From: Elusimicrobiota bacterium
GTDB lineage: Bacteria > Elusimicrobiota > Elusimicrobia > UBA1565 > UBA9628
DNA: 50,774 bases
NCBI GenBank assembly: GCA_026388095.1
Contig: JAPLKL010000023.1
Span: forward strand, 1-50,774
Direction of reading: 5' to 3'
The notes beneath the pieces are model-generated. The model made no database searches. It had not been told where the DNA came from and saw nothing but the letters and a program-made list of their open reading frames with translations. Shown here piece after piece: positions 42,412 to 49,106 of the stretch (the first letter of the stretch is position 1; each line of letters begins with the position of its first letter). The position numbers and the translations under genes are program-made.

Positions 42412-43587
42412 ATGCTCAACGCCAGCCTCTCCCTCCTCTTGCTGCTGGGGCTTCCTCCCGGGCAGTGCCAAGCCCCGGCCCGCGAGGCGACGACGTCCCA
42501 GAACGATCTGGCCGCCATGCGTATCATCCTGGAAGAGATCGCGGTCGACCCCAATAACCAAAGGGCCCAGTCCCTGCTCAAGGATCTGTGGCAGTCGAAC
42601 CTCCGCAAGCGCGAGGCGGCCCTGGAGCCGGGGCTGAAGGCCGGCGGCGCGCCGAAGGCTTCCCCGGAGTCCCAGAAGCGGCTGTCCCAGGCCATCGAGG
42701 TGCTGGATTCCGTCAAAAAGGAAGGACGGCCCTCGGGCGGGGCATCCCCCGCCGATTCGGGCATGTTCACGGCCCTGGTGCGGGGCGCGGCCGACTCTTA
42801 CGAGCAAGGCCGTCAGAAGGATGCCATGCTCCTGCTGAGCACCGCGCTTGACCTGTATCCCGCGAAGACCTCCACCCAGGTCCTCAGCGAAGTGGCGACG
42901 TCTACCCAGCCCGCGACTCCCGATGCCGCGGAGTCGGCCCGGCAGCTCTTCCGGGCCGGGATCCGCTTCTACCGCGCCGGCGACCTCGCGCAGGCGGCCC
43001 AATCCTTCAGGGAGGGCTTGGCCTACGATCCGAGCAACGAATGGATCAAGGAATCCCTCGAAAGGACCATGGACGAGCTGAAGAAGTCTTTCGACAAGTC
43101 CATGAAGGATCTGAAACTCAATGCCGCGGTCGCGCCGTCCCGGCCGGCGTCCCAGCCGGCGTCCCAGCCGGCGCCTCAGCCGGCGCCTCAGTCTCCGGAG
43201 CCTTCGGCGGCTCGCCACGTGGTCCAGAAGGGGGACACCTTTTGGAACCTCGCGCAAAGATACTATGGGGATCCGCAGAGATGGGAAGTCATCCGGGATG
43301 CCAATGGCCAGAACCTGGAGCTGGGCGCCACGGTGCTGATCCCTCCGGTTGCCGCCTCGTCCGGGGCTGTCAAGCGCCAACAGCCTGCCGTCGCGACCGA
43401 CCGCCCCCGCAGTCACGTCGTGCGCAAGGGGGACAGCCTGACGAGGCTGGCCAAGAAATATTACGGGAATGCCTCGTACTTCCAGTTCATCCTGCGGGCC
43501 AATCCGGGGCTCAAGGACGGGGACGATCTGAAATTCGGCAGCACGCTGGTCATCCCCCCGCTTCCCAAGACCTCACCGCGGCAATAA
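42412..43587 (+). CDS. Secreted LysM and TPR-like protein
   Basis: A 391-residue protein with a signal peptide (MLNASLSLLLLLGLPPGQCQA). Helical TPR-like segments follow: AADSYEQGRQKDAMLLLSTALDLYP and RAGIRFYRAGDLAQAAQSFREGLAYDP. A Pro/Gln/Ser-rich linker with short repeats (PASQPA and PAPQPA) leads to two LysM domains, HVVQKGDTFWNLAQRYYGD (about 269-315) and HVVRKGDSLTRLAKKYYGN (about 335-385). It likely anchors to peptidoglycan in the periplasm. ATG 42412 was chosen for the signal peptide. The frame upstream starts next to a -10-like TAGAAT (42368). Confidence 0.85.
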   Translation: MLNASLSLLLLLGLPPGQCQAPAREATTSQNDLAAMRIILEEIAVDPNNQRAQSLLKDLWQSNLRKREAALEPGLKAGGAPKASPESQKRLSQAIEVLDSVKKEGRPSGGASPADSGMFTALVRGAADSYEQGRQKDAMLLLSTALDLYPAKTSTQVLSEVATSTQPATPDAAESARQLFRAGIRFYRAGDLAQAAQSFREGLAYDPSNEWIKESLERTMDELKKSFDKSMKDLKLNAAVAPSRPASQPASQPAPQPAPQSPEPSAARHVVQKGDTFWNLAQRYYGDPQRWEVIRDANGQNLELGATVLIPPVAASSGAVKRQQPAVATDRPRSHVVRKGDSLTRLAKKYYGNASYFQFILRANPGLKDGDDLKFGSTLVIPPLPKTSPRQ

Positions 43588-43628
43588 GGGACCGCGCAGC
43601 ATCCGGAAGACCGGTCCGGCGGATTTGG

Positions 43629-43634
43629 TATAAT
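43629..43634 (+). promoter_or_regulatory. -10 box TATAAT, leaderless start of the radical SAM/prenyl operon
   Basis: A perfect TATAAT ending six bases before the GTG at 43641, with no ribosome binding site. No further promoter is seen before 48960, so this one probably drives all seven genes. Confidence 0.65.
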
Positions 43635-43640
43635 CTCTCC

Positions 43641-44594
43641 GTGCCCGCCCTGCTGGCGCTCGAGGCATCCCTTGAGCGCGTTCGTTCCGGACTGGAAAGC
43701 CGCAGCCGCCGCATCTCCGGCCGCGTCGGAGAGGGATTGGCCGAGCAGATGGCCCGGCCCGGCAAGATGCTGCGCGCGCGCTTCTGCCTGCTCTTGGGCG
43801 CCGCCCTCGGCGTGGAGACGGCCAAATCCGAAGCCGCGGCCCGGGGCATGGAGTTCGTGCACAACGCCTCGCTGCTGCACGACGACTGCGTGGACCTCGC
43901 CCGCTTGCGCCGGGGCCGCCCCACGCCCAACGAGGTCTTCGGCGTCAACGTGGCTTTGCTGCTGGGCGACCTGGCCTTCGCCCAGGGGCTTGAGGAGGTC
44001 GTGGACCTCACCCCCCAGTCGGCCAAGCGCATGATCAGCACCGCCCGCGAGATGGCGGTCGGCGAGCTCCAGGAGGAGTTCCTCAAGGGCAGCGTCGGCG
44101 TCACGGTGGAAGCCTATCTTGGCGTCATCTCCCGCAAGACCGGCGCCCTTTTCGAGTGGTGCGGCGCCACTTTGGCCGAGCTCTCGCCCCTGCCCCACGC
44201 GGACGCGGACCCGCCGCGCTTGGGCAGCGCCGCGGGCATGCTCCTGCAGGTCATAGACGACATCCAGGATTACACTCTGACCAAGGCCGCCTCGGGCAAG
44301 GAGCCGGGCCGGGACCTCTGCGAGCGGCGCCTGACCTTGCCCGCTATCCTCGCGCTCAACGACCCGGCCGCGCGGCCGGAGTTCCTTCGGCTCTGGGAGG
44401 CGGGGGGGGAGGGGCGAGCCTCGGTGGAGCGCATGGCCAGCTTCCTGGAGTCCTCCGGACACATGGAGGCGGCGCGGGGACGGGCCCGGGAGCTGGTGCG
44501 TTCGATCCGGACCTGGGCCGCGGCCCTGCCGGTCAAGGAATTCAGCGTCAGCTTCTGCTCCTTCATAGATGCCATGGAACGCCGGGAATTCTGA
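43641..44594 (+). CDS. Polyprenyl diphosphate synthase-like protein
   Basis: A 317-residue isoprenoid synthase. Marks are ARPGKMLRARFCLLLGA (isopentenyl diphosphate contact), the first Asp-rich motif in HNASLLHDDCVDLARLRRGRPTPNEVFG and the second in QVIDDIQDYTL. It would condense isopentenyl units into a longer prenyl diphosphate. The GTG start is set by the -10 box six bases upstream and by the family N-terminus; a much longer open frame upstream is out-of-frame LysM sequence. It shares TGATG with the next gene. With UbiA in the same operon it likely supplies the prenyl donor. Confidence 0.86.
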   Translation: MPALLALEASLERVRSGLESRSRRISGRVGEGLAEQMARPGKMLRARFCLLLGAALGVETAKSEAAARGMEFVHNASLLHDDCVDLARLRRGRPTPNEVFGVNVALLLGDLAFAQGLEEVVDLTPQSAKRMISTAREMAVGELQEEFLKGSVGVTVEAYLGVISRKTGALFEWCGATLAELSPLPHADADPPRLGSAAGMLLQVIDDIQDYTLTKAASGKEPGRDLCERRLTLPAILALNDPAARPEFLRLWEAGGEGRASVERMASFLESSGHMEAARGRARELVRSIRTWAAALPVKEFSVSFCSFIDAMERREF

Positions 44595-45040
44595 TGGGCT
44601 ACGAGGCTCTCATCCGCCGCGCCTGGCGCACCGGGGATTTCAGCATCCAGTCGCTCCTCGAGGACGATCCGGAGACCGGCGTCTCCCGCGAGGAACTGCG
44701 CCGCAAGGTCAAGACGGAGATGGAAGACATCATCGCGCGGGAGGCGGGCGACGCCGCGTGCTGCCTGAGCGCCCACAAGGAGGGTTCCATGAGGCTGGCC
44801 CCGTTCGTGAAATTCCGCGAGGAGAAGTTCGGCGCGGTGCTCTTCGAGACCCGCTCCGAGAAGGTCTACACCTTGAGTCCGACCGGCGCCGCGGTGGTGC
44901 GCGAGATCGTCTCCGGCGCCGACGCCGGGTCTTTGGTCGGCCGCCTGCAGAAGAAGTACTCGGACAAGACCGGCAAGCTGGCGCGGGAGGCGGCGGCCTT
45001 CCTCGCCGACCTCAAGAAGAAGGGGCTGGTCACGGAATAA
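44594..45040 (+). CDS. PqqD-like RiPP recognition protein
   Basis: A 148-residue protein. The N-terminal 60 residues are charged and helical. The C-terminal 85 (from about 64) form a PqqD-type fold: APFVKFREEKFGAVLFETRSEKVYTLSPTGAAVVREIVSG, then a helix ending FLADLKKKGLV. PqqD-type proteins bind the leader of a precursor peptide and present it to a radical SAM enzyme. Its ATG overlaps the upstream stop and its stop is one base before the next ATG. The 39-residue peptide at 47894 is the obvious client. Confidence 0.82.
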   Translation: MGYEALIRRAWRTGDFSIQSLLEDDPETGVSREELRRKVKTEMEDIIAREAGDAACCLSAHKEGSMRLAPFVKFREEKFGAVLFETRSEKVYTLSPTGAAVVREIVSGADAGSLVGRLQKKYSDKTGKLAREAAAFLADLKKKGLVTE

Positions 45041-45041
45041 G

Positions 45042-46010
45042 ATGGCCGTCGTGCTCCCCGAAAGCCTGGGCGCCAGCGCCGCGGACCTCAAGAGCCCGCT
45101 CTACGCCGCCTGGCAGCTGACCAACGAGTGCGACCTGCGCTGCCTGCACTGCATCGAAGACTCGGGGCCCGGCCAGGCCTTCCCGGACGAGCTCTCGCGC
45201 GGCGAGGCCTTCCGGATCGTCGATGAGCTCATCGCGGCCGAGGTGCCCTACGTGGCCTTCTCCGGCGGCGAGCCCCTCCTGCACCCGCAGCTTTTCGATC
45301 TGCTGAACCGCTTCCGGGGCCAGGGGGTGGGCCTCAAGCTCGAGACCAACGGCCAGCACCTCGATGCCGCGACCTGCGGCCGCCTGGCCGACGCCCAGGT
45401 CAAGGCCGTGCAGGTCTCTTTGGATGGGACCAGCGAGCAGGCCCTGTGCCAGCTGCGGCCCAAAGCCAGCCTGCGCAAGATCCTGGACGGCATCCGCGAT
45501 CTGCGCGAAGCCGGAGTCGAGGTCGAGGTCAATTTCGCGCCCACCCGGCACAACGTCGACCAGGTCGCCGCGGCCATGGACCTGGCGCACTCCCTCGGCG
45601 CCTACGCCTTCTATACCGGCCGGCTCATGTACACGGGCCGGGCGGTGCGCTCCTGGGAGAGGATCGCGCCCTCCGAAGAGCAGTACGCCGGGTTCTTCTC
45701 GGCGGTCAAAGCCAAGGCCCGGGAGCTGGAAGGCCGCATGCGCGTCTGCTACCATGAGTTGGGCATCGTGGAGGAGCTGCGCACCCGCGCCGCGCATCCC
45801 GCCGCGCTCGTCATCATCCTGCCCGACGGCCGGGTCAAGCTCATCAACGCCCTGCCCTTCACCTGCGGGGACCTGCGCCGGCAGAGCCTGGCCGAGGTGT
45901 GGGAGCATTATCAGAAGGCTTGGAAGGACCCGCAGGTGACGGGCTTCATCGATGAGTTGGCCAAAGACGAAAAGGCCATCTCGCGATTGCATGAGTGGGT
46001 GGCGCTTTGA
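45042..46010 (+). CDS. Radical SAM peptide-modifying enzyme 1
   Basis: A 322-residue radical SAM protein. The cluster motif is CDLRCLHC (CxxxCxxC, near residue 29) and the SAM-contact motif is AFSGGEPLLHP. It resembles PqqE/SPASM enzymes through VKLINALPFTCGDLRRQSLAEVWEHY. However, only one Cys remains in that C-terminal region, so auxiliary iron-sulfur clusters are doubtful. It is one of three paralogs in this operon (others at 46954 and 48010). It likely makes a carbon-based crosslink or cleavage in a peptide. Confidence 0.85.
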   Translation: MAVVLPESLGASAADLKSPLYAAWQLTNECDLRCLHCIEDSGPGQAFPDELSRGEAFRIVDELIAAEVPYVAFSGGEPLLHPQLFDLLNRFRGQGVGLKLETNGQHLDAATCGRLADAQVKAVQVSLDGTSEQALCQLRPKASLRKILDGIRDLREAGVEVEVNFAPTRHNVDQVAAAMDLAHSLGAYAFYTGRLMYTGRAVRSWERIAPSEEQYAGFFSAVKAKARELEGRMRVCYHELGIVEELRTRAAHPAALVIILPDGRVKLINALPFTCGDLRRQSLAEVWEHYQKAWKDPQVTGFIDELAKDEKAISRLHEWVAL

Positions 46011-46957
46011 GCAGCGGTTCGCTCACCCCTAACGGCACGACTGCCCCCCTCGTAGGGGGGCAGTCGGACTCGGGACCTTCGGTCCCGAGTGCCATTTTCT
46101 CGACCATCCGCTACAGGTTCTTCTTATACGCCGGTCTCTTGCCCTACCTCTTGGGCGCTGCTTGGGCCTATGGGATGGAGGGGACTTTCAACGCCAAGGT
46201 CTTCTGGCTGGGGTTCTTGGGCATCTTCCTCTCCGTGGTGGGCGTGGAGTCCTTCAACGAATACTTCGACGCGCGCCTGGGCACGGACCGGGTCTTCAAC
46301 CCTTCCGACGAGGAGGACATCCCGGAGTGGATGCTGCGGCTGGGCATCGCCGCTTTCACGGTAGCGGCCGGCATCGGGCTCTACCTCGCCGTCGGCGGGG
46401 GCTGGCCCATCCTGCTCTACACTGCGCTCGGCGGCTTGGCCGCGGTCTTCTACGTGGGCCCGCCCATCCGCTGGGTGTACCGCGGCCTGGGCGAGACGGC
46501 CATCGGCCTCTCCTACGGCCCCTGGATGACCTTGGGCAGTCTCCAGCTGCACACGCACCGCTTCTCATGGGGGGCGCTGGCCGCCTCGCTGGTGCCCGGA
46601 TTGCTCATCACGGCCCTGGCCGTGGTCAACGAGATCCCGGACTTCCACCAGGACCGGCTGGTGGGCAAGCGCAACCTCGTGGTGCGCGCGGGCCGGCGGA
46701 ACGGGGTGCGGCTCTACCTGGCTTTCGCGGGAGCCGGCCTGCTCATCGCGGTGGGCGGCGCCGCTTTCGGACTCTTCCCGCGCGCGGCGGCGCTGGCCGC
46801 GCTGGCCGGGGCGCCGCTGCTGTGGGCCAGCGGCAGGGCCGCGGCCGCGACCTGGGACACCCCCAGGCTCTTCGTGCCGGCCGTGCGCCGCATCGTGCAG
46901 TGCTACATGGTCGCCACCGCGGTCTTCATCATCGCGGTCGCCTGGGGGGGGGGATGA
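46007..46957 (+). CDS. UbiA family prenyltransferase
   Basis: A 316-residue membrane enzyme with about eight helices and both prenyl-diphosphate motifs: SFNEYFDARLGTD (NxxxDxxxD, near residue 85) and VVNEIPDFHQDR. Members attach prenyl groups to aromatic rings such as quinone precursors. The first 30 residues are encoded by the hairpin element at 46040-46090 and are unlike any UbiA start. I used TTG 46007, which overlaps the previous stop; GTG 45995 is the alternative and no usable start lies after the element. It overlaps the next gene by four bases (ATGA) after a run of ten Gs. Confidence 0.82.
   Translation: MSSGSLTPNGTTAPLVGGQSDSGPSVPSAIFSTIRYRFFLYAGLLPYLLGAAWAYGMEGTFNAKVFWLGFLGIFLSVVGVESFNEYFDARLGTDRVFNPSDEEDIPEWMLRLGIAAFTVAAGIGLYLAVGGGWPILLYTALGGLAAVFYVGPPIRWVYRGLGETAIGLSYGPWMTLGSLQLHTHRFSWGALAASLVPGLLITALAVVNEIPDFHQDRLVGKRNLVVRAGRRNGVRLYLAFAGAGLLIAVGGAAFGLFPRAAALAALAGAPLLWASGRAAAATWDTPRLFVPAVRRIVQCYMVATAVFIIAVAWGGG
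46040..46090. repeat. Paired GC-hairpin element inside the UbiA reading frame
   Basis: ACTGCCCCCC-TCGTA-GGGGGGCAGT (46040-46064) and ACTCGGGACC-TTC-GGTCCCGAGT (46068-46090). The design matches the intergenic elements at 8312 and 31811, but here it is open in frame and encodes the N-terminus of the UbiA protein. Confidence 0.65.
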
Positions 46958-47931
46958 GGATAGACTCCTTCGGCGCCCCGCTCATGGTCTCCTGGCAGTT
47001 CACCCGGGAGTGCGACCTGGCCTGCCTGCACTGCTGCACGGACTCCCGGCCCGGGGGCCGGCTGCCCGACGAGCTTTCCGCCGAGGAAGCCCTGCGGGTG
47101 GCGGAGCAGATCGCGTCGGCTGAAGTGCCCTATGTCCTCTTCGGCGGAGGCGAGCCGGCCGGCGCGCCTCATTTCTTGGCGACCGCCGAGGCTCTGGGCC
47201 GGGCGGGCGTGTATCTCAAGGTCGAGACCAACGGCCAGCGGCTCCAGGCCGAGTCCATTGCGCGTCTGTCCCGGCTGCCTGTGCGCTCCATCCAGGTCTC
47301 CTTGGACGGGAGTACCCAGCAGAGCTACGGCCGGCTGCGCCCGGGCGCTTCCTTGCCAGCGGCCGTGGAGACTTGCCGCAGGGTCCGCGGCGCGGGCCTG
47401 CCGTTGGAGGTGACCTTCGTCCCGACCCGGTTCAATATCCTGGAGGCGGAGGCGGTCATGGACTGCGCCCTGGAGCTGGGAGCTTTCCGGTTCAACACCG
47501 GGGCGCTGATGCGGCTGGGCCGGGCCGCGCGGCTTTGGGACGCGCTGGAACCTTCTTCCCAAGACTATGGACAATTTCTTAGACTCTTAGGGCGCAAGGA
47601 GCGGGAGTTGGCGGGCCGCATGGAAGTCTGCTACCGCCCGTTCGAACTGCGCCAGGGTGTGGAGGAGTGGCTCCGCGAGCCGCCGGGCACCTTGTCGGTG
47701 CAGGCGGACGGGAAGGTCAGGGTCTCGGCGGTCCTGCCCTGGCTGTGCGGGGATTTGCGCCGCGACTCCTTGGCCGAGGCGTGGGACGCGTACCGGACGG
47801 CCTGCGCATCGACGGACGTGGTCGATGCGCTCAAGGCCTTGATCTATGGCGATCTGCCCAGACCGGAAGCAGGACTGGGCGTAGGAGACAGGAATGGACG
47901 AGCGCAACACTGTGACCGACGTGCAGGCTGA
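46954..47931 (+). CDS. Radical SAM peptide-modifying enzyme 2
   Basis: A 325-residue paralog of the enzyme at 45042. The cluster motif is CDLACLHC near residue 18, followed by VLFGGGEPAGAPHF and KVETNGQRL. The degenerate C-terminal motif is AVLPWLCGDLRRDSLAEAW, with a single Cys. A tail of about 17 residues after DLPRPEAGLG overlaps the precursor peptide gene in another frame. Its ATG lies directly after ten Gs and overlaps the UbiA stop. Confidence 0.84.
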   Translation: MRIDSFGAPLMVSWQFTRECDLACLHCCTDSRPGGRLPDELSAEEALRVAEQIASAEVPYVLFGGGEPAGAPHFLATAEALGRAGVYLKVETNGQRLQAESIARLSRLPVRSIQVSLDGSTQQSYGRLRPGASLPAAVETCRRVRGAGLPLEVTFVPTRFNILEAEAVMDCALELGAFRFNTGALMRLGRAARLWDALEPSSQDYGQFLRLLGRKERELAGRMEVCYRPFELRQGVEEWLREPPGTLSVQADGKVRVSAVLPWLCGDLRRDSLAEAWDAYRTACASTDVVDALKALIYGDLPRPEAGLGVGDRNGRAQHCDRRAG

Positions 47932-48013
47932 CGAGAAGCTCGCGTGGGAGACTCCCTCGATCGAGGAAGTCACCGACCGAGTGATGGCGCAGCCCTACAT
48001 TCGGTTCACGTGA
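47894..48013 (+). CDS. Putative RiPP precursor peptide, 39 residues
   Basis: A short ORF with an excellent ribosome binding site (AGGAG, six bases before the ATG). The leader-like first part is acidic (MDERNTVTDVQADEK). It is followed by LAWETPSIEEV, a W-x-x-P-x-I/L-E-E pattern common in leaders bound by PqqD-type domains, and a C-terminus TDRVMAQPYIRFT that would be the modified core. It overlaps the end of radical SAM 2 by 38 bases and its stop overlaps the GTG of radical SAM 3 (GTGA). Position, size, motif and neighbours all fit a precursor; no homolog was compared. Confidence 0.78.
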   Translation: MDERNTVTDVQADEKLAWETPSIEEVTDRVMAQPYIRFT

Positions 48014-48960
48014 CGGACCCGAGGGGGGCGTCGGCAGGAGACTACCGCGCCCCCCTCTTTCTTGCCTGGCAGCTGAGCAACGTCTGCCGCTGCCGCTGCC
48101 TGCCCTGCTGCGAGGACTCCGGCCCGGACCGGGCCTGGCCGCGCGAACTGGCCCGGGAAGAAGCCCTGCAGCTGGCGCGGGACATCGTCGCGGCCGGCAT
48201 CCCCCATGTGGCTTTCGGCGGGGGTGAGCCCGTGGCCGTGCCGCATTTCTGGGAGGTCTGCGCGGTCCTGCATGCGGGCGGGGTGGGCCTCAAGATCGAG
48301 ACGGATGGATTGCTCCTCGACGAGGCCGCCTGCGTGCGGCTCAAGGAATGGGATGTCGCCTGCGTGCAGATCAGCTTGGACGGCGCCAGCGCCGCGGTCC
48401 ATGACCGAGTGCGGCCGGGCGGCTCTTTCGACGGTGCGGCGGCCAGCGTGCGCCGGCTGGCGCAGGCGGGCCTGGGGCCGGAAGCGGTCTTCACGCCCAC
48501 GCGCCTCAACCTGGCCGACGCCCCCGCGGTCTTCGACCTCGCCTCGCGCATCGGAGCGCGGACCTTCGTGACCGGGCCCCTGATGCGCCTGGGGCGGGCG
48601 GCCGCGCATTGGAAGACTCTGGCGCCTTCGGAGAACGATTGGCAGGGGACCGTGGCCTGCCTTGAGGAGCGGGCCCGGGTGAGCGATCTGCGCCTGGCCA
48701 TCTATCCTTGGGACGTGCGCGAGGAGATCCGCGTGCGGCGGGACAGCCCGCAGGCCATGATGCTGGTGGTCCCGGACGGGAAGGCCAAGCTCCTCAACGC
48801 CCTGCCTTTCGCGCCGGGAGACCTCCGGCGGCAGAGCCTGAGCGAGGCCTGGCAGGCGGTCTGCCGGGCCTGGAGCTCTCCCAAAGTCAACGATTTCATA
48901 GACCAGGTCCTCGCTGATCCGAAGCTGCTGCGCCACGCCAACGAGTGCTGGGACGTCTAG
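48010..48960 (+). CDS. Radical SAM peptide-modifying enzyme 3
   Basis: A 316-residue third paralog. Its cluster motif is embedded in CRCRCLPCC, which still satisfies CxxxCxxC, and it has VAFGGGEPVAVPHF and KIETDGLLL. The C-terminal motif reads ALPFAPGDLRRQSLSEAW, so even the single Cys kept by the other two is gone. The GTG start overlaps the precursor stop, tying its translation to the peptide. An earlier in-frame GTG at 47944 would overlap the precursor gene. Confidence 0.82.
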   Translation: MTDPRGASAGDYRAPLFLAWQLSNVCRCRCLPCCEDSGPDRAWPRELAREEALQLARDIVAAGIPHVAFGGGEPVAVPHFWEVCAVLHAGGVGLKIETDGLLLDEAACVRLKEWDVACVQISLDGASAAVHDRVRPGGSFDGAAASVRRLAQAGLGPEAVFTPTRLNLADAPAVFDLASRIGARTFVTGPLMRLGRAAAHWKTLAPSENDWQGTVACLEERARVSDLRLAIYPWDVREEIRVRRDSPQAMMLVVPDGKAKLLNALPFAPGDLRRQSLSEAWQAVCRAWSSPKVNDFIDQVLADPKLLRHANECWDV

Positions 48961-49020
48961 CGGGGGTCAGACCCTCACAAACTTCACAAACTGAGTCGCA
49001 ACGCTTGAGCTGGGCCGACG

Positions 49021-49040
49021 GGCCTAATCCGGCTTAGGCC
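49021..49040. terminator. Short hairpin after the radical SAM operon
   Basis: GGCCTAA-tccggc-TTAGGCC, a seven-base stem with a six-base loop, 60 bases after the last stop. There is no T-run, so termination is only a possibility. Confidence 0.35.
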
Positions 49041-49094
49041 GATTATCTCCTCCCACAGTACCACAGGACCTTCGCAGTAAGACCCGTCGGGCCC

Positions 49095-49100
49095 TACACT
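49095..49100 (+). promoter_or_regulatory. -10 box TACACT, leaderless LspA-like gene
   Basis: TACACT ends six bases before ATG 49107. A weak -35 candidate, TTCGCA, lies 18 bases upstream (49071-49076). Confidence 0.5.
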
Positions 49101-49106
49101 GAGGGC

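Noticed and set aside
43041-43640. 200-residue extension of the prenyl synthase
   Set aside because: It is an out-of-frame reading of the LysM gene; the promoter and family N-terminus place the start at 43641.
48961-49020. Small RNA or tRNA in the gap after the radical SAM operon
   Set aside because: No cloverleaf and no strong fold apart from the short hairpin at 49021-49040.
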